Assembly: GCF_021864535.1 (NCBI RefSeq)
Contig: NZ_JAKJIC010000002.1
Span: 62,001-126,000 of the forward strand
Reading direction: 5' to 3'
DNA length: 64,000 bases
DNA from: Oryzibacter oryziterrae
GTDB lineage: Bacteria > Pseudomonadota > Alphaproteobacteria > Rhizobiales > Pleomorphomonadaceae
Part shown: piece by piece, positions 54,556 to 63,458 of the stretch
How positions within the stretch are numbered: position 1 is the stretch's first letter
Layout of the letters: each line of letters starts with the position of its first letter
Program-made: the position numbers and the translations under genes
The notes under the pieces: generated by a model
Databases searched by the model: none
What the model saw: only the letters and a program-made list of their open reading frames with translations
What the model was told of the DNA's origin: nothing

Positions 54556-57500
54556 TCAGATCGGCTGCGCGGTGATCGCGGTGATCAGGGCCGCGTCGAT
54601 CTCGCCGGTCGCCGGCAGGCCCTTGGACTTCTGGAAGGCGGCGATGGCGTCCTTGGTCTTCTTGCCCATCTTGCCGTCGGCCGGCCCCACGTCGAAGCCG
54701 TGTGCCGTCAGGACATTCTGGATCTTGGCGATCAGCCGCGTCTGGTCGATCGAGGCGGTGCTGCCGGGGGCGGCGGTCCAGGCCGGATCGAGCGGGCCGT
54801 CGTCGTTGGCGGCGGGATCAACCGGCTTGGCGGTCCAGGTTTCCACCGCGAGACGCGCCCGCGCCAGATCGTCCTTGGACAGGGCGAGGGCGACGTCGTC
54901 GCGCTTCTTGGCCGCGTCAGCATCGCCGCCGTTGGCCGCGATGGCGAACCACTTGTAGGACGAGGTGAGGTCGCGCGGCAGGCCGAGGCCGCGGGCATAG
55001 AGAATGCCGAGGTTGAACTGGCTGTCGCGCACGCCGAGATCGGCGGCCTGCTGGAACCACTTGGCGGCCATCTGATAATCAGGCGCACCAAGACCGCCCT
55101 CGGCGTTGAGCACGGCGAGATTGTGCATGGCCTTGGCATTGCCCTGCGCAGCGGCCTTGCCATACCAGACCGCGGCCTGCTTGGGATCGCGCACCACGCC
55201 TTCGCCCTTTTCGAACAGGCTGCCGAGGCGATATTGCGCAACGGCCAGTCCGCCGTCGGCCGCGTGATGGTACCAGGTGGCAGCGGTCTTGAGATCGGCG
55301 GGCACGCCCTTGCCGTCGGCATAGCGCGAGGCAACTTCCATCTGCGCCCGCGGATTGCCGTCGGCAGCAGCCTGACGCAGGGCCATCGGGCCCACGGCGG
55401 ACGGCGGCAGGTCGGCCTTGACCGGAGCCATCGCGGTGGCCACGGGGGGCGCAGCTTCGGTAACCGGAGGCGCCGTCATGGTCTGCGGCGGCACGAGAGC
55501 CGTCGTCGACGGTGACGTCTCAGCGCCGGACGGCGATGCTACCGGGGCAAAGCTGTTGGCCGGCAGGTCGGTGGCCTTGGCGCCGAACCCGGTCGACGCG
55601 GTCACCGAGGGCATGCCGGAGAGATCCGACGAGGCCGCAGCCGAGGCATCTTTGGCTTCCGGAGCAGCGGCAACCGGTGCCGGCGTGTCGCTCGGGGGCG
55701 CTGCGGCAACCGACGTGTCGCCTGAGGCATTCTGCGCGGAAGCGTCGGCTGACGCCGGTTCCACCGGGGCCGGTTCGGCGGGAACCGAGGTCTCCTGCGC
55801 GACGGATTGGGTATCGCTGCGGTGCTCGAGGAACTGCACGGCCAGTCGCGTCCCGCCGGCGAGCACCAGAAGGGCTACCGCACCGATGCCGATCTTGCGG
55901 CCATGCGCCTTCAGGACATCGAGGAGACGCGAAGACTTGCCGCCTTCGGCAGGCTGCGCCATGGCGACATGGGGCGCCTGACCAGGCTCGGCCGTGCCGG
56001 CAGCGAGAGCCGCCCGCCGCGCAGCGGCAATGAAGTCCGCCTTGGACGGCGTCGCGGCGGCGTCCTTGGCATCGGCTTGCGGCGCGCGCGCCGGCTTCTC
56101 CCCGGTCGGACGGGCGACCCTGGGTTTGCCCGAACCGGGTTCGAGCGGCAGATTGACGTCGAAGGGACCGGGGGCGGCATCCTCGTCGGGCGTCGCCGCG
56201 AGGGGCGGCTCCTGGCGCGGCTTCGGGGCCTTGGCCTTGCGGCCAAAGATGCGCGGCATGTCCTCATCATCGGCGGCTGGGGCTGCGGCCGGGCGCTGCA
56301 GCTTGCCGGTCAGTGCCTTCTCGATTTCCTGCCAGGTGCCGTTGTCGCGATCCTCGGGCTCGGCCACCGGGGCGGCAGCCGGCTCGACCGGCTCGTCGAA
56401 CATCGTGTTGCGCCGTGCGGCCAACTCGCGGGTCGCAAGACGCTCGACGGCTTCGCAAATGGTCAGCAGCAGTTCGCGGTCGCGCTTGGCATCGCCGCGC
56501 AGATCCTCGCTGAGGCGGGAAATGTTGCCCTCGACAGCCGCCAGAAGCGCAACCGCCTCGCGGTCGCTCCCGGATGCCGCGTAAGAGGCGCCCGCCTGAG
56601 CGTTGCCGGCCAGCGACACCGCCATGGTTGCTTCGAGCTTTTCGAGCGCATTGGCCAGGGCGAAGACTTCCGCCGGCCGCGATTCCAGCTTGGCGACCAC
56701 ATCCGACAGGCGCTGTTCGATGCGGATGATGGCATGGGCATCGAACTGCGGCAGGCGCATTTCGCCGATGCGATCGGTGATGAGGCGCAGCTCCTGCTCG
56801 ACGCGATCGACCGTCTGGGTCGACAGCGTCGTCACCTCGCCGCGCAGCGCGTCGATCGCGCGATCGACGGCGGCAAGGTCCTTGGTGGTGGCAAAGTCGA
56901 TTTCCGACAAGGACCGGGTCAGGCTCTCTACCCGGTGCTCGAGTTCGGTGAAGCGATTGCCCGAAGCGCTGGACGACAGGTGGCTTTCAATCCGCGCAAG
57001 CGCCCCCATCAGGTCTTCCGCCTGTGGCGGAACGGACGCGGTCAGGCTGCTGTCCACCGACTGGGCCAGCCGCCCGAGATGGGTTTCCAGCTGCTTGAGG
57101 GATGCCTGATCAAGCGGGGTATCGATACGGTCGAGGCGGGAGAGGATTTCGGCAAGCTTGTCCTCGAGACCGTCGAGCCGAGGCCCGTCAGCGGTTTCGA
57201 TGCGCGCGCCGAGTTCGTCCATGCGGGCGATCAGCTTGTCGAAGCCGGCCAGCGTGCGGTCACGGTCCTGGCCGAGGGCATGCTGGACGGCATCCATGTC
57301 GCGGGCAAGGCGGGGCAGACCGTCGGTGACGCGGGCCAATTGCTCGACGGCGGTGGACTGGCGCTCGAGCTCGTGGGCAAAGCGCGGCAGTTGTTCTGCG
57401 CGCTGGGCAATCTGGCCCATCAGGGCCGTCTGGCGACTGGCGACTTCGCCCCAGCGGTCGAGGGAATCGAGACCGGCAAAGCGCTGCTCCAGGGACTGGA

Positions 57501-58395
57501 TCTGGCGGCTGACGTCGGCAAGATGCGAGGAGATGGCAGAGATGGTCTCCCGCTGATCGAGCGTGGCGACCGCTCCGGCGAGATCGCCGATGCGCCGGTT
57601 GAGCTCCAGCATGGCGCGACCGTCACCGCCGCGGTGCACGAGTTCGGACAGGTCTTCCAGCCGGGCCGCGATGGCGTTGACATGGGCATCGGTGGGAATG
57701 GTGTCGAACAGCCGGCGGATGTCCGCAAGCTGTTGCACGAGGTCCCCGAAGGAGCGTTGGTTGTCCACCAGCGGGCGGATGCTGTCGAGGCGATCCACCA
57801 GCGAGGCAAAGCCGGCTTCGAGGAGTCGCGGCGAGTTGCGGGCGGCCAGATCGCTCAGCATGGCCTTGAGTTCGCCGACGTCGCGCTGCAGCCCCTGCAG
57901 CGGCTGACTGCCATAGTCGGTCGCCTGCGACGGCGCGGGCTCGGCATAGCGACGGCGCGGGGCCTCTTCGCGGAAAGAGGGGCTCTCGGGACGGCTCAGG
58001 GCCTGAACACGGGCTCCGAGATCGGCGACATCCTCGCGGAAACGGCTGGACGGTGTGGCCCGGTCGACAGAGCCGCGCTCCAGCGCATCCCGCTTGCGCG
58101 AGATCTGCTCGATGGCCCGCTGCAACTCGTCGGACGCGGAGGCACGCGGTGCCGGCGCTTCGCCCGCTGCCGGCGTCAGCATGCGAATGCGCTCGCCCAA
58201 GCGATCGAGCGAGGACAGGATCTTTGAGACCGATTCGTCTTCCGAACGCCGAGGCGGCGCTCCGCGGTGGGACGGACCCGTGGCGCTCAGCCAGTCGTCA
58301 ACCGTCTGGCCAGCGCGGGCGGCGGTGTAATCTGCGTCCCGCTGCGTACTGCCATAGGTTCCGCCGTCAGTACGAGACATTGCCCGCGACGCCAT
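54556..58395 (-). CDS. PodJ-like polar organelle scaffold (coiled coil, TM, Sel1 repeats, peptidoglycan-binding domain)
   Basis: 1279-aa bitopic protein. The cytoplasmic part (1-830) is dominated by long coiled-coil helices with repeated LD-R and RLD-I heptads, plus a Pro/Ala-rich stretch near 670-820. One membrane helix lies at about 835-852 (IGIGAVALLVLAGGTRLAV). The periplasmic part has a low-complexity Ala/Pro segment, four or five Sel1 repeats (about 1012-1150; AATWYHHAADGGLAVAQYRLG) and a C-terminal PG_binding_1 domain (about 1205-1279). This order is that of Caulobacter PodJ. The start at 58395 follows GGGGAGA. It probably marks a cell pole. Sequence outside the periplasmic domains is too divergent to be certain. 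Confidence 0.8.
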   Translation of the reverse strand: MASRAMSRTDGGTYGSTQRDADYTAARAGQTVDDWLSATGPSHRGAPPRRSEDESVSKILSSLDRLGERIRMLTPAAGEAPAPRASASDELQRAIEQISRKRDALERGSVDRATPSSRFREDVADLGARVQALSRPESPSFREEAPRRRYAEPAPSQATDYGSQPLQGLQRDVGELKAMLSDLAARNSPRLLEAGFASLVDRLDSIRPLVDNQRSFGDLVQQLADIRRLFDTIPTDAHVNAIAARLEDLSELVHRGGDGRAMLELNRRIGDLAGAVATLDQRETISAISSHLADVSRQIQSLEQRFAGLDSLDRWGEVASRQTALMGQIAQRAEQLPRFAHELERQSTAVEQLARVTDGLPRLARDMDAVQHALGQDRDRTLAGFDKLIARMDELGARIETADGPRLDGLEDKLAEILSRLDRIDTPLDQASLKQLETHLGRLAQSVDSSLTASVPPQAEDLMGALARIESHLSSSASGNRFTELEHRVESLTRSLSEIDFATTKDLAAVDRAIDALRGEVTTLSTQTVDRVEQELRLITDRIGEMRLPQFDAHAIIRIEQRLSDVVAKLESRPAEVFALANALEKLEATMAVSLAGNAQAGASYAASGSDREAVALLAAVEGNISRLSEDLRGDAKRDRELLLTICEAVERLATRELAARRNTMFDEPVEPAAAPVAEPEDRDNGTWQEIEKALTGKLQRPAAAPAADDEDMPRIFGRKAKAPKPRQEPPLAATPDEDAAPGPFDVNLPLEPGSGKPRVARPTGEKPARAPQADAKDAAATPSKADFIAAARRAALAAGTAEPGQAPHVAMAQPAEGGKSSRLLDVLKAHGRKIGIGAVALLVLAGGTRLAVQFLEHRSDTQSVAQETSVPAEPAPVEPASADASAQNASGDTSVAAAPPSDTPAPVAAAPEAKDASAAASSDLSGMPSVTASTGFGAKATDLPANSFAPVASPSGAETSPSTTALVPPQTMTAPPVTEAAPPVATAMAPVKADLPPSAVGPMALRQAAADGNPRAQMEVASRYADGKGVPADLKTAATWYHHAADGGLAVAQYRLGSLFEKGEGVVRDPKQAAVWYGKAAAQGNAKAMHNLAVLNAEGGLGAPDYQMAAKWFQQAADLGVRDSQFNLGILYARGLGLPRDLTSSYKWFAIAANGGDADAAKKRDDVALALSKDDLARARLAVETWTAKPVDPAANDDGPLDPAWTAAPGSTASIDQTRLIAKIQNVLTAHGFDVGPADGKMGKKTKDAIAAFQKSKGLPATGEIDAALITAITAQPI

Positions 58396-58741
58396 CGTCC
58401 ATCTCCCCAATCGGCCGGATCGGTCGGACGCGCACCCAAGGGAACGCACGTCCTCCATTCTTTCAAACTGGCTCGACTTTCGGAAATCACGGTAAACAGG
58501 CGGTTAACATCAGTTAACGAACGCAAGGTATTTTTAAGCGCTGTGAAAAATACCTTACGCCAGCGCGTCGATTTGGAGCCAAAAGAGGTCTTTCAGCCAT
58601 AACCTGCCGACCAAATCGCAACTTGACCTAAACGTCAGCTCATGCCCAAGGTATCGTACAATTGCCGATATCGATCGATCCGGCCGCGCGGCAACGCTGT
58701 TGTCTCTGCGCCTTGAATTGCGTGACCCAAGAGGCCCGAAC
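58396..58741. promoter_or_regulatory. Divergent control region, PodJ-like / MerR
   Basis: 346 bases, AT-rich between 58490 and 58640. It holds two GTTAAC half sites six bases apart (58503-58518). A perfect 11-bp inverted repeat AAGGTATTTTT / AAAAATACCTT (58525-58535 and 58546-58556, spacer 10) follows. The first recalls CtrA-type TTAA pairs, although the spacing is one base short of the TTAA-N7-TTAA consensus. No gene is seen. Confidence 0.5.
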
Positions 58742-59221
58742 ATGACCAACGCCGTGGACCCCGAAGCCGACAGCGCCATCGGTGCGCCGATTGCAGATGA
58801 GCTCGATGTCGACGATGGGCTTTATCCCAAGGGGTCGATGTTCTCGATCGGCGATCTGTCGCGCGAGTTCGACGTGACACTGCGAACCTTGCGCTTCTAT
58901 GAGGATCGCGGCCTGCTCAATCCCAAGCGCGACGGGCTCAACCGCCTCTACTCCCGCCGCGACAGGGCGCGCCTGAAACTGGTCCTGATGGGCAAGCGAG
59001 TGGGCTTTTCGCTCACGGAGATCAAGGACATGCTCGATCTCTACGATCTGCGCGACGGCCAGGTGTCACAATTGCGCGTGGCGCTGGGCCGCTTCAACGA
59101 GCAGATCTCCATCCTCGAACGACAGAAGAAGGACATCGAGCAGGCCCTGACGGAGCTTCGCCGCACGACGGCGGTGGTGAGCGGCCTTCTCAAGGAAAAG
59201 GAAGGAAAGGCGCCCCGCTGA
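58742..59221 (+). CDS. MerR-family transcriptional regulator
   Basis: 159-aa regulator. About 33 acidic residues precede the MerR domain MFSIGDLSREFDVTLRTLRFYEDRGLL. The effector helix region is a long coiled coil (about 105-150, QLRVALGRFNEQISILERQKKDIEQALTEL). There are no cysteines for metal binding, so it belongs to the metal-independent MerR group with stress or metabolite signals. The ATG at 58742 follows AGAGG. Its target is not evident; it is divergent from the PodJ-like gene. Confidence 0.88.
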   Translation: MTNAVDPEADSAIGAPIADELDVDDGLYPKGSMFSIGDLSREFDVTLRTLRFYEDRGLLNPKRDGLNRLYSRRDRARLKLVLMGKRVGFSLTEIKDMLDLYDLRDGQVSQLRVALGRFNEQISILERQKKDIEQALTELRRTTAVVSGLLKEKEGKAPR

Positions 59222-59355
59222 GCGGCGGTCGCCATCTTTGTGACGCAAGCGAGCACCATGGTGTGTCACCATGTCGGAGCTTGGGGGACGGACGCTTCGA
59301 AAAGGTCTGAAGCGCCATCTTGAGCTTGAACTCCGACCAGCCTGGAGGATGCGGC

Positions 59356-59808
59356 ATGCAGACCAAGCTTACGATCCTTGCCATCACCTGTTTGCTTTCA
59401 GCGCCGGCTCTGACCAGCGCCATGGCGACCGACCAAGCGCCGGCTGGGCCGAAGGATGGCGTTGCCGACACGTTTGCCTTTGCCCCTGCCGACGGGCCTC
59501 AACTCCGCATCGATCGCCGCGATGGCACCGTGTCGCTCTGCGAGCAGACCGCGGGCCAATGGGCCTGCAAGCTGGTGGCCGATGACCGCAAGGCTTACGA
59601 GGACCGTCTCTCCGAGGTGGAGGCCGAGAATGCGCGCCTCGCGGCCCGGGTGAGCGAACTCGAACGCAAGCTCGCCGACAGCAGCCCCATGCTGGGCTCG
59701 TCGGACCAGCAGAAGCTGGACGAGTTCCTCGATCTCTCGGACCGCATGTTCCACCATTTCTTCAATATGGTGGAGGATCTGAAGAGGCAGGAGAACAAGC
59801 CCATCTGA
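59356..59808 (+). CDS. Small exported protein with coiled coil, unknown function
   Basis: 150-aa protein. The signal peptide MQTKLTILAITCLLSAPALT ends near SAMA-TD. A short beta-like segment with two cysteines follows (VSLCEQTAGQWACKLV). A coiled coil (about 80-110, YEDRLSEVEAENARLAARVS) and an acidic helix end it. A perfect GGAGGA ribosome site fixes the start. It resembles small periplasmic proteins of unknown function in Hyphomicrobiales, and I know no named family. A terminator hairpin follows. Confidence 0.78.
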   Translation: MQTKLTILAITCLLSAPALTSAMATDQAPAGPKDGVADTFAFAPADGPQLRIDRRDGTVSLCEQTAGQWACKLVADDRKAYEDRLSEVEAENARLAARVSELERKLADSSPMLGSSDQQKLDEFLDLSDRMFHHFFNMVEDLKRQENKPI

Positions 59809-59823
59809 TCAAAGTGGGGCGCA

Positions 59824-59850
59824 AGTGCTGCAAACAGGGTTGCAGCCACT
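59824..59850 (+). terminator. Terminator of the small exported protein gene
   Basis: Stem AGTG-CTGCAA / TTGCAG-CACT (one bulged C) with a 6-base loop, followed by GGCGCTTTTG, 16 bases after the stop. Confidence 0.6.
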
Positions 59851-59943
59851 GGCGCTTTTGCGAATTCTTAAGCATAATCAGCCGGCTGGACAATTGATCC
59901 CGGGCGCTTGCCAAAAGCGCTGCGGGACAGGCTGGAGGATGGC

Positions 59944-60360
59944 ATGCTCAAGGAATTCCGGGAATTCGCCCTCAAGGGCAACATGGTCGATCTCGCGATC
60001 GGTGTGATCATCGGCGGTGCCTTCGGTGGCCTCGTCAACTCGATCGTTGCGGATCTGCTGATGCCCATCATCGGCGTCATCACCGGCGGCATCGACTTCT
60101 CCAATCTTTATGTCCAGCTGTCCGGCACGCCGGTGATCAACGACCTCGCCGCCGCCCGCAAGGCCGGCGCAACGCTGGCCTACGGCAACTTCATCACGCT
60201 GGCCATCAACTTCCTGATCATCGCCTTCGTGCTCTTCCTTGCGGTGAAGGGCATCAATCGCATGAAGAAGAAGGAAGCCGAGGCACCTGCGGCGCCGCCG
60301 GCACCGGCCGCCGACATCCTGCTGCTCACCGAGATCCGCGATCTCCTCAAGAAGAGCTGA
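59944..60360 (+). CDS. mscL: Large-conductance mechanosensitive channel
   Basis: 138-aa homopentameric emergency channel that releases solutes on hypo-osmotic shock. The N-terminal amphipathic helix [20 protein letters not shown] leads into pore helix TM1 ([21 protein letters not shown]). TM2 is [21 protein letters not shown] and the C-terminal helix is [17 protein letters not shown] at ideal spacing fixes the start at 59944 over the longer frame. It complements the choline-betaine island in osmotic control. Confidence 0.97.
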   Translation: MLKEFREFALKGNMVDLAIGVIIGGAFGGLVNSIVADLLMPIIGVITGGIDFSNLYVQLSGTPVINDLAAARKAGATLAYGNFITLAINFLIIAFVLFLAVKGINRMKKKEAEAPAAPPAPAADILLLTEIRDLLKKS

Positions 60361-60376
60361 CGTCCTGAGCCGCCGC

Positions 60377-60405
60377 GTGTAGTCGCCAGCTCCTGGCGGC
60401 TACAC
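60377..60405 (+). terminator. Hairpin after mscL
   Basis: 13-bp stem GTGTAGTCGCCAG / CTGGCGGCTACAC (one G-T pair) with a 3-base loop, 16 bases after the stop. The T run is absent. Confidence 0.65.
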
Positions 60406-60463
60406 CCAAAGATCGAAAATGACGAGTTGGCTTGAGCGGATTCGCCCTGCTAAGAACAATCAC

Positions 60464-60516
60464 CTAGTGGACAGGGCCTGACATTTGAAATCGAGATGTC
60501 GCCGTCGGACCGCTAG
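60464..60516. repeat. Degenerate copy of the CTAGTGG palindromic repeat
   Basis: CTAGTGG at 60464-60470 and TGACATTTGAA at 60479-60489 have the same order and nearly the spacing of the left arm of the 79-bp repeats at 26.8-27.0 kb. The right arm is only hinted at (GATGTC, CGCTAG). It lies upstream of the aminotransferase. Confidence 0.55.
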
Positions 60517-60582
60517 CGCGCCTGCGCCCCTTTCGAGTTGCGCCGCCGCAGGAAAACCCGGTGTTGTCAGGGCAAGGTGAAG

Positions 60583-61785
60583 ATGGCTTTTTCCGAAGAA
60601 ATGCTGGCGAACGTGCGGGCCGAGGCGCGCAATGCGCCGGCGAGCGGCATCGTCGAAGTCCACAAGCGGGGGCTGGCGCGTCCGGGGACCATCAAGCTCT
60701 GGGTGGGGGAGGGCAATCTTCCCACGCCCGACAACATTCGCGCTGCTGCCGCACGATCGCTGGCCGACGGCGAGACTTTCTATACCCATCAAGCCGGTCT
60801 GCCCGAGCTGCGGCAGGCCCTGGCGACCTATCATGACCGCGTCTACGGCGGTCTTGCCGGTGCGCCCTTCAGCCCGGATCGCTTCCTGATCACCGGGTCG
60901 GGCATGCACGCGATCACGCTGGCGGTAGCCTGCGTCGCCGGCAGTGGTGACGAAGTGATCGTGCCCTCGCCCGCCTGGCCCAACTCGTCGGCTGCCGCCG
61001 GCGTGAACGGCGCCGCCATCCGGCAGGTGCCGATGCGCTTTGACGCGGCAGGCTGGGATATCGACATGGCCGCGCTCACCGCGGCCATCGGCCCGCGGAC
61101 CCGGGCGATCTTCATCAACAGTCCGTCGAACCCGCTCGGCTGGGTGGCAAGTCGGCAAAGGCTGCAGAGCCTGCTCGATCTCGCGCGCCGGCACGGCCTG
61201 TGGATCGTCGCCGACGAAGTCTACGGCCGTTTCTGCTTCCTGGACGGGCAGCCCGTGGCGTCGTCCTTCCACGAACTGATGGCCGCCGACGACAAGGTGA
61301 TCTTCGTCAACACCTTCTCGAAGAACTGGGCGATGACCGGCTGGCGAATCGGCTGGATCGAGGTGCCGCCGGCACTCAACGAAACCGTCCAGAACCTCAT
61401 CCAGTATTCGAGTTCGGGCACCGCCACCTTCATGCAGCGTGGCGCCATCGAGGCGCTGGAGCATGGCGAGGCGTTCATCGAGTTCCAGGTCAACCGCGCC
61501 CGTCACAACCGCGATCTGGCGCTCGCGCGGCTGCGCGACACCGGCCGCGTCCGCCTCGCGGTTCCCGACGGCGCCTTCTACATGTTCTTCGCGATCGAAG
61601 GTGAAACGAATACCCGCGACCTCTGCCTGCGCCTCGTTGACGAAGCCGGTGTTGGCATTGCGCCGGGGACCGCCTTTGGCGAGGGCGGCGACGAGTTCAT
61701 GCGGCTTTGCTTTGCCGGCGATCCGGACATCCTCGCCGACGGGCTCGATCGCCTGGTCAACTGGCTCGGACGCAACCGTCGCTGA
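60583..61785 (+). CDS. PLP-dependent class I aminotransferase (AspC-like)
   Basis: 400-aa fold type I aminotransferase. The PLP contacts are FINSPSNPLGWV (Asn), WIVADEVYGRF (Asp/Tyr), and FVNTFSKNWAMTGWRIGWI with the Schiff-base Lys in FSK. An Arg for the substrate alpha-carboxylate is in EFMRLCFAG. The ATG at 60583 follows AAGGTGAAG. It stands alone between mscL and fixL. The amino donor and keto acceptor cannot be read from sequence. Aspartate- or alanine-type activity is likely. Confidence 0.88.
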   Translation: MAFSEEMLANVRAEARNAPASGIVEVHKRGLARPGTIKLWVGEGNLPTPDNIRAAAARSLADGETFYTHQAGLPELRQALATYHDRVYGGLAGAPFSPDRFLITGSGMHAITLAVACVAGSGDEVIVPSPAWPNSSAAAGVNGAAIRQVPMRFDAAGWDIDMAALTAAIGPRTRAIFINSPSNPLGWVASRQRLQSLLDLARRHGLWIVADEVYGRFCFLDGQPVASSFHELMAADDKVIFVNTFSKNWAMTGWRIGWIEVPPALNETVQNLIQYSSSGTATFMQRGAIEALEHGEAFIEFQVNRARHNRDLALARLRDTGRVRLAVPDGAFYMFFAIEGETNTRDLCLRLVDEAGVGIAPGTAFGEGGDEFMRLCFAGDPDILADGLDRLVNWLGRNRR

Positions 61786-62128
61786 CCGTCTTCCGGCGCC
61801 CGATGGAAGATATTGCATTCACGCGGAAAGCCCTTTTCCGCCAGAATGATGCAGTGACTTGCCAGCACCAATGAACTGCGTTTATTGCAAAATCGAAATA
61901 TGGACGGGGCCGAGGGCTAGGCAAGGGCGAAAAATAGTGGATCATAAGGCCCAAGGATTTTTTCGTTTTCGCCGGTGAAATTTGATTTGGCGCAGATACG
62001 ACTTTCACGAGTTGGTGCATGGTTCATCCGGAGTTGCACGAAAAGGTCGATGACGGATTGACTGAGCGGTCTTCGCAAGAAGCCAGAACAAGGTGTGGCA
62101 AAGGTGTCCGTCAAATACGGGGTCGGTA
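61786..62128. other. Intergenic region upstream of fixL
   Basis: 343 bases. The first part carries the hairpin at 61814-61853. The rest, with AT-rich stretches near 61860-62000, probably holds the fixL promoter. I looked for a TTGAT-N4-ATCAA FixK/FNR box and saw none that is convincing. Confidence 0.5.
61814..61853 (+). terminator. Hairpin after the aminotransferase gene
   Basis: Inner stem GCGGAAA / TTTCCGC with a 5-base loop, extended by a bulged outer stem TGCATTC / GAATGATGCA, 29 bases after the stop. Confidence 0.55.
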
Positions 62129-63280
62129 ATGGTCAAGGTTGACGACCGGAATACTACGGTGAATGAAGCCCGCTTCGAGAGCCTGCTGGATACGGCAGCC
62201 GACGGGATCATCGTCATGGACGAGCGTGGTCGTATGCTGGTCTTCAACAAGATCTGCGAGACCATGTTCGGCTACAGCTCGGAAGAGGCTGTGGGCAAGC
62301 CGGTCAACCTGATCATGCCGCCGGAATTCTCGACCGATCACGATCGGTATGTCCGCAACTATCACCGTACCGGCGAGAAGCGGATCATCGGCATCGGCCG
62401 TGAAGTCTCCGGCATGCACAAGGACGGAACGGTGTTTCCGCTGGAGCTGTCGGTCGGCGAAGCGGTGACGCCGGAAGGCCGGCAATATATTGGCGTGCTG
62501 CGCGACCTGCGCCCGCGCCGCGCCGTGGAAGTGCGCGTGTCGCAGCTGCAGGCTCAGGTGGTCCACATGACGCGCCTGTCCGCCATGGACGAGATGGGCG
62601 CCGCCATGGCGCACGAACTCAACCAGCCGCTTACCGCGCTCCTGCTCTATCTGCAGGCGGTGACGCGGCAGATCAAGAATTCACATGCCGAGGGGCAGGT
62701 GCCCTCCGAAAAGGTTCTCGGCGTGCTCGACAAGGCCGTTACAGAGGCCGAACGCGCCAGCCATATCGTCCAGCGCATGCGCCAGATGGTGGAAAAGCGC
62801 GATCCGGAACGGGCGACCATCGATCTGCGTGAAGTGGTGAACGAGGCGCTGGATCTCAGCGAGTTCGTCGCCCAGAGCGCAACGGTGACCATCCGCCGTG
62901 TCTACGGTCCCAACCCCATCTGGGTCGATGCCGACGCCACGCAGATCCAGCAAATCGTTTTGAATCTTCTGCGCAACGCGCTCGAGGTTGCCAAGGAAAG
63001 CGAGGAGCGCTGGGTCAAGGTGTCCATCGGCTCGGACGATCGCAGCGCGGTCGTCAGCGTGACCGACAGCGGGCCGGGCTTCTCCGAAGAAGTCAGCCGG
63101 TCGCTGTTCAAGACTTTCAGTACAACGAAGAAAAGTGGAATGGGTCTCGGTCTCGCGATCTCGCGCGCCATTGCCCAGAACCACGGCGGTGATTTGATGG
63201 CCGATTCCGGAGGAAGCGGCCAAGGCGCAACCTTCACACTCGTTCTGCCCGTGCATCGGGCAGCTGTCGACGAGGGGTGA
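62129..63280 (+). CDS. fixL: FixL-type oxygen-sensing histidine kinase
   Basis: 383-aa soluble kinase with one PAS domain (about 15-130) and a HisKA/HATPase core. The PAS shows STDHDRYVRNY (His71) and RIIGIGREVSG (Arg91). Their 20-residue spacing equals that of the haem ligand His200 and distal Arg220 of Bradyrhizobium FixL. The phospho-acceptor is in AHELNQPL (His162), and the ATP lid reads TKKSGMGLGLAISR. No membrane helix is present and the first PAS of BjFixL is lacking. The ATG at 62129 is preferred to the upstream start. fixJ follows 178 bases later. Loss of O2 would activate the kinase and FixJ. Confidence 0.88.
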   Translation: MVKVDDRNTTVNEARFESLLDTAADGIIVMDERGRMLVFNKICETMFGYSSEEAVGKPVNLIMPPEFSTDHDRYVRNYHRTGEKRIIGIGREVSGMHKDGTVFPLELSVGEAVTPEGRQYIGVLRDLRPRRAVEVRVSQLQAQVVHMTRLSAMDEMGAAMAHELNQPLTALLLYLQAVTRQIKNSHAEGQVPSEKVLGVLDKAVTEAERASHIVQRMRQMVEKRDPERATIDLREVVNEALDLSEFVAQSATVTIRRVYGPNPIWVDADATQIQQIVLNLLRNALEVAKESEERWVKVSIGSDDRSAVVSVTDSGPGFSEEVSRSLFKTFSTTKKSGMGLGLAISRAIAQNHGGDLMADSGGSGQGATFTLVLPVHRAAVDEG

Positions 63281-63458
63281 TGAATGGAACCCGGCCGTCT
63301 CCACGGGATTGCCGGTCAACAATGGGGCCTTGTCCCCGGCGGGCGGACCGCTGATGCAAGCGGACCGTCGTTGGGAACAAGGTGGGCTAAAGGCTGATCG
63401 AGAGCCGCCGGAGACCTCCTCCGGACATCGCAAGGCCGCGTGATTGAGGAAGACGAAA

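Noticed and set aside
55807-58227. 806-aa plus-strand frame opposite the PodJ-like gene
   Set aside because: Mirror of coiled-coil codons; no motifs or start signal.
61900-62060. FixK/FNR box before fixL
   Set aside because: TTTGATTTGGCGCAGAT is only half matched to TTGAT-N4-ATCAA; the right half is absent.
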